Below are positions 34,220 through 36,504 of a stretch of DNA of 36,504 nt, piece by piece. The position numbers and the translations under genes are program-made. The notes beneath the pieces were generated by a model. That model saw only the letters and a program-made list of their open reading frames with translations. It made no database searches and was not told the origin of the DNA. This DNA comes from an uncultured bacterium (GTDB taxonomy: Bacteria; Hydrogenedentota; Hydrogenedentia; Hydrogenedentales; CAITNO01). Position 1 is the first letter of the stretch, and the number at the start of each line of letters is the position of its first letter. Location of the stretch: contig CALDSM010000016.1 in NCBI GenBank assembly GCA_937923585.1, forward strand, positions 1 to 36,504. The letters run 5' to 3'.

Positions 34220-35149
34220 ATGGCCTTTTTGAAACGTCATCGTCTTGCCATCGCCCTTGCGCTTCTGGCGTTCACGGCCGTTGCGGGCTTGTACGGGCTG
34301 TTCTCCGCCGACTGGCGCGTCGCGCTTCGGTTCTGGTCCGGCCGCGGCTGGGTTCTGTGCGCAGTGTTTGGGCTGCACACCGTAAACATGATGGCGGACG
34401 GTTTCCTGTGGCTCTGGCTGCTGGCGGGTTTCGGCATTCGGCCGGGGTTCGTCCGGGGCGCCTTGATCTATTTCTCGGGATTTGCGGGCCAACTGGTTCC
34501 GGCCCAACTGGGCCGTTTGGTGCGGCCGGAAGAACTTGCGCGGCTGGGCCATGGCCGCTTCATGGAAGCCGCCAAGGCGGAGGGCATGTTCATTGTCATG
34601 ATGGCGGTCTCATCGGTTGCGCTGCTGTCGGCCCTTCTCGCGGGCCTGTGGCGATCATGGGCGGCCGTGCCGGCCGCATTGGCGGTGACGGTCTGCTTTC
34701 TTTGCTTTGCGGCACTGGGACTGAAGGTTGTGCCGAGACTGTCGCGGTATCTTCCGGACGGGTATTTTGTGCGCCCATCCACGGTTGCCATAGCCTGCCT
34801 GTCCGGCGCAGGCTGGGTGGCCAGCGGACTCGGCCTGTATCTGATACTGCGTGAAATCGTTCCGGACGTTCCGCTTTGGCAGGCTCTGGCCATCACGCCG
34901 TCCGGTTCGCTGGTGGGTGCGGCCAGCGGCATGCCGGGCGGCCTGGGCGCGGTGGAGGGCTACCTCGGCGTCACTTTTCACGCCATGCGGGTGCCACCCG
35001 AACATCTTGCCCTGGCCGTGGGCGCGCTTCGGCTGATAACGTTCTGGATTTGGATTCCGGTCGGATGGGCCGCCCTTGCGGTGTTGGGCCGGCTGCCCGC
35101 CGCCGGGGACTCGTCCGGCGCGGCGCCGGTAAACGAAGATGAGCGCTAG
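34220..35149 (+). CDS. Lysylphosphatidylglycerol synthase-type transmembrane protein (UPF0104)
   Basis: This 309-residue inner-membrane protein has about eight helices. Typical family segments are GFAGQLVPAQLGRLVRPEELARLGHGR in the middle and GSLVGAASGMPGGLGAVEGYLGVTF near the C terminus. The domain is the flippase-like part of MprF. Stand-alone versions lack the aminoacyl-transferase half and often sit beside lipid- or glycan-modifying genes, as suspected lipid or polyprenol-linked transporters. ATG 34220 is chosen, with CGGAG about 10 bases upstream; the longer frame from 33887 overlaps the opposite-strand gene. The radical SAM gene overlaps its last 11 bases. Confidence 0.88.
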   Translation: MAFLKRHRLAIALALLAFTAVAGLYGLFSADWRVALRFWSGRGWVLCAVFGLHTVNMMADGFLWLWLLAGFGIRPGFVRGALIYFSGFAGQLVPAQLGRLVRPEELARLGHGRFMEAAKAEGMFIVMMAVSSVALLSALLAGLWRSWAAVPAALAVTVCFLCFAALGLKVVPRLSRYLPDGYFVRPSTVAIACLSGAGWVASGLGLYLILREIVPDVPLWQALAITPSGSLVGAASGMPGGLGAVEGYLGVTFHAMRVPPEHLALAVGALRLITFWIWIPVGWAALAVLGRLPAAGDSSGAAPVNEDER

Positions 35150-36146
35150 CCTTCTCCGCACGGGGCGCCGTGCCGTTCATGCCGCCGCGGCGCTGGGGCG
35201 CATCTTTGTGCTGCGGCAGCGCGTGCCGCTCTTCGCGGCATGGAATGTCACGTTCCGCTGCAACCTGCGCTGCCGCTATTGCGGCGCCTGTGACGCCGCC
35301 GGGGAGGAATTGGACACGGCGGGGGTGCTGCGCGGCCTTGATGAGTTGTGGGCGCTCGGCGCGCGCTGGATCACCTTCGGCGGCGGCGAGCCGCTGCTGC
35401 GCGCGGATATGGGCGAAATCATGGTCCATGCGCGGAAACTGGGGTTTGAACCCTTCCTGAGCACCAACGGCTGGCTGGTTCCCGGCCGCATGGAGGTGGT
35501 GCGCCTGGCCAGCCACGTCAATCTCAGCCTCGACGGGCCGCGCGACATCCACGATGCGGTGCGGGGTGCGGGGGCGTTTGACCACACGCTGGAGGCGGTC
35601 CGCGCCTGCCGTGAGGCGGGCGTGCCCGTGTCGTTTCAATGCACGCTGTCCGCCCTGAATCTGCACAGCGTGGAAGACGTGGTCGCCCTGGCCGAGTCGT
35701 TGGAGGTGCCGGTGATGTTCCAGCCGGCCACGGCCTGGCTGGATTCATCGGCGCAGACCAATCCCATCGCGGCGGAGCGGGACGCCTATCTCGGCGCCAT
35801 GAACCGGCTGATCGAACTCAAACGGGCGCAACGACCGATAGCCAATTCCATCGCGGGCCTGCGCCACTTGGAACAATGGCCGGAAAACCGGCGTATTTGG
35901 TGCGGTGCCGGCCGGATCATGGTGGAGGTCGAGCCGGACGGCCGGCTGCTGGCCTGCCACCAGTATGAATTTGCGCGCACGCCAGCCGGGGACGGCATGC
36001 CCCTGTCCATCACGGAACAATTTGCCAAGATGAACGCCCTGCCCGGCTGTCCCCAGTGCTGGTGCGGTCCGATCGTGGAACTCGCCATGATCTTATCGGC
36101 GAAGCCCGGCGCGGTATTCGGGGCACTGCGCAGGCTCTTCGAGTAA
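35139..36146 (+). CDS. Radical SAM protein with C-terminal Cys-rich (SPASM-like) region
   Basis: The 335-residue enzyme has the radical SAM cluster motif CNLRCRYC (Cys 41, 45, 48), the SAM-binding GGGEPLLR and the strand NLSLDGP. After the barrel come WCGAGRIMVEVEPDGRLLACHQYEF and CPQCWCGP, Cys residues placed as for an auxiliary iron-sulfur cluster (SPASM/twitch). Such enzymes modify peptides or lipids such as hopanoids; no precursor peptide is visible nearby. The gene overlaps the UPF0104-type gene by 11 bases, so their functions are probably linked, for example a modified lipid and its transporter. Confidence 0.88.
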   Translation: MSASLLRTGRRAVHAAAALGRIFVLRQRVPLFAAWNVTFRCNLRCRYCGACDAAGEELDTAGVLRGLDELWALGARWITFGGGEPLLRADMGEIMVHARKLGFEPFLSTNGWLVPGRMEVVRLASHVNLSLDGPRDIHDAVRGAGAFDHTLEAVRACREAGVPVSFQCTLSALNLHSVEDVVALAESLEVPVMFQPATAWLDSSAQTNPIAAERDAYLGAMNRLIELKRAQRPIANSIAGLRHLEQWPENRRIWCGAGRIMVEVEPDGRLLACHQYEFARTPAGDGMPLSITEQFAKMNALPGCPQCWCGPIVELAMILSAKPGAVFGALRRLFE

Positions 36147-36165
36147 CGCGGTGCTTGGGGGTTCC

Positions 36166-36345
36166 GGAAAGGGACGAAAGGGACGGAAGGGACCAAAGGG
36201 ACAGAGAAGAAAGGACAAAGGGACGCAGTGGCGCACAAGGTTTGAACGGCTCGGTTGACGAAATTCGGCCGATACTGTAGTCTGTGAGCGTGGGTTGCAC
36301 TTCTTTCTTGTCCTTTTCGTCCTTTTGGTCCCTTTCGTCCTTCTC
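36166..36345. repeat. Polypurine/polypyrimidine imperfect inverted repeat
   Basis: The left arm (36166-36225) is made of AAAGGGACG-like 9-base units on the plus strand. The right arm (36301-36345) is the pyrimidine counterpart, with TCCTTTTCG and GTCCCTTTCG units, ending just before the ribosome-binding site of the next gene. GGACGAAAGGGAC occurs in the left arm and, inverted, in the right arm. The 75-base centre holds a TTGACG (36254-36259) but no good -10. Confidence 0.8.
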
Positions 36346-36360
36346 AGGAGGCTGCCTTTC

Positions 36361-36504
36361 ATGGCCGGGCATTTCATTCCACCTCATGGCGGCTACCAGA
36401 AGCTGAACTCCTACCAGAAGGCCGAAATCGTTTACGACGCCACGGTGTATTTCTGCGACCACTTAATAGGCAGAGGAGATCGCACCCACGGCCAAATGGT
36501 CCAG
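36361..36504 (+). CDS. Four-helix-bundle suffix domain protein, N-terminal fragment
   Basis: Only the first 48 residues fall in the window; the frame is open at the edge. The sequence starts MAGHFIPPHGGYQKLNSYQK, then AEIVYDATVYFCDHLI and GRGDRTHGQMVQ, the typical opening of four-helix-bundle suffix proteins. These are related to the S23/Avd four-helix-bundle group, whose best-known member helps the reverse transcriptase in diversity-generating retroelements. The function of stand-alone members is unknown. AGGAGG lies nine bases before the ATG. The gene sits immediately downstream of the polypyrimidine arm of an inverted repeat, so it may be part of a repeat-flanked cassette. Confidence 0.85.
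   Translation, partial: MAGHFIPPHGGYQKLNSYQKAEIVYDATVYFCDHLIGRGDRTHGQMVQ

Noticed and set aside
36361..36504. Diversity-generating retroelement
   Set aside because: Only a four-helix-bundle N terminus is present. No reverse transcriptase, template repeat or variable repeat is visible in the window.

Overview
The window is a roughly 62% G+C piece of a bacterial chromosome, apparently an assembled contig, because its first 46 bases are Illumina library adapter rather than genome. The gene content suggests an uncultured member of the PVC/FCB neighbourhood of phyla, with Hydrogenedentota (Candidatus Hydrogenedentes) as my best guess. The clues are a formylglycine-generating-enzyme fragment, a sulfatase-fold protein, a Glu-Gly-repeat surface protein, dockerin-like and TIG domains, a four-helix-bundle suffix gene and many short palindromic repeats. 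This placement is an inference from protein style, not from a marker-gene tree.

Layout. 1-46 is adapter. 47-273 is the 3' end of an FGE/SUMF1-domain gene. A tRNA-Lys(TTT) follows on the minus strand. 973-5089 (minus) is a uvrB and rel(A/SpoT) pair separated by one base. 5090-5725 is non-coding, with REP-like palindromes, a good sigma70-type promoter and a structured leader for acs (5726-7726, plus). Acs is followed by an OFA-type MFS transporter, which suggests monocarboxylate uptake and activation. 9281-9952 (minus) is an orphan membrane protein. 10050-10335 is a compact repeat element made of hairpins. 10515-13413 (plus) holds two tandemly duplicated APC amino-acid permeases joined by a heptamer repeat.

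13472-19990 is entirely minus strand and housekeeping. One unit is dapA, smpB, a hotdog thioesterase and a 30-residue membrane microprotein. The other is rpsF-ssb-rpsR-DUF2232-rplI-dnaB, driven by a clear promoter and a TTG-started rpsF. S6 and L9 both carry Asp-rich C-terminal tails.

20263-36504 is the accessory, envelope-facing half. It contains a membrane-anchored neutral-ceramidase-like protein (minus) and a plus-strand set comprising a Glu-Gly-repeat protein with a Cys/TM/Arg C-terminal tail, a TPR protein, a lipoprotein and a sulfatase-superfamily enzyme with Thr at the nucleophile position. Next come a large secreted thermolysin-type (M4) metalloprotease with TIG and dockerin-like C-terminal modules, and a convergent 1137-residue secreted protein that joins an alpha/alpha-toroid (rhamnogalacturonan-lyase-like) region to an alpha/beta-hydrolase esterase. 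An overlapping pair follows: a lysylphosphatidylglycerol-synthase-type membrane protein and a radical SAM enzyme. The window ends inside a four-helix-bundle suffix gene that sits behind a polypurine/polypyrimidine inverted repeat.

I found no CRISPR array, rRNA, phage or complete transposase gene. The least explained items are the hairpin element at 10050-10335, the microprotein at 13472-13564, the recurrent TGSTAYAATGG promoter motif, the lyase-esterase fusion and the repeat-flanked four-helix cassette.
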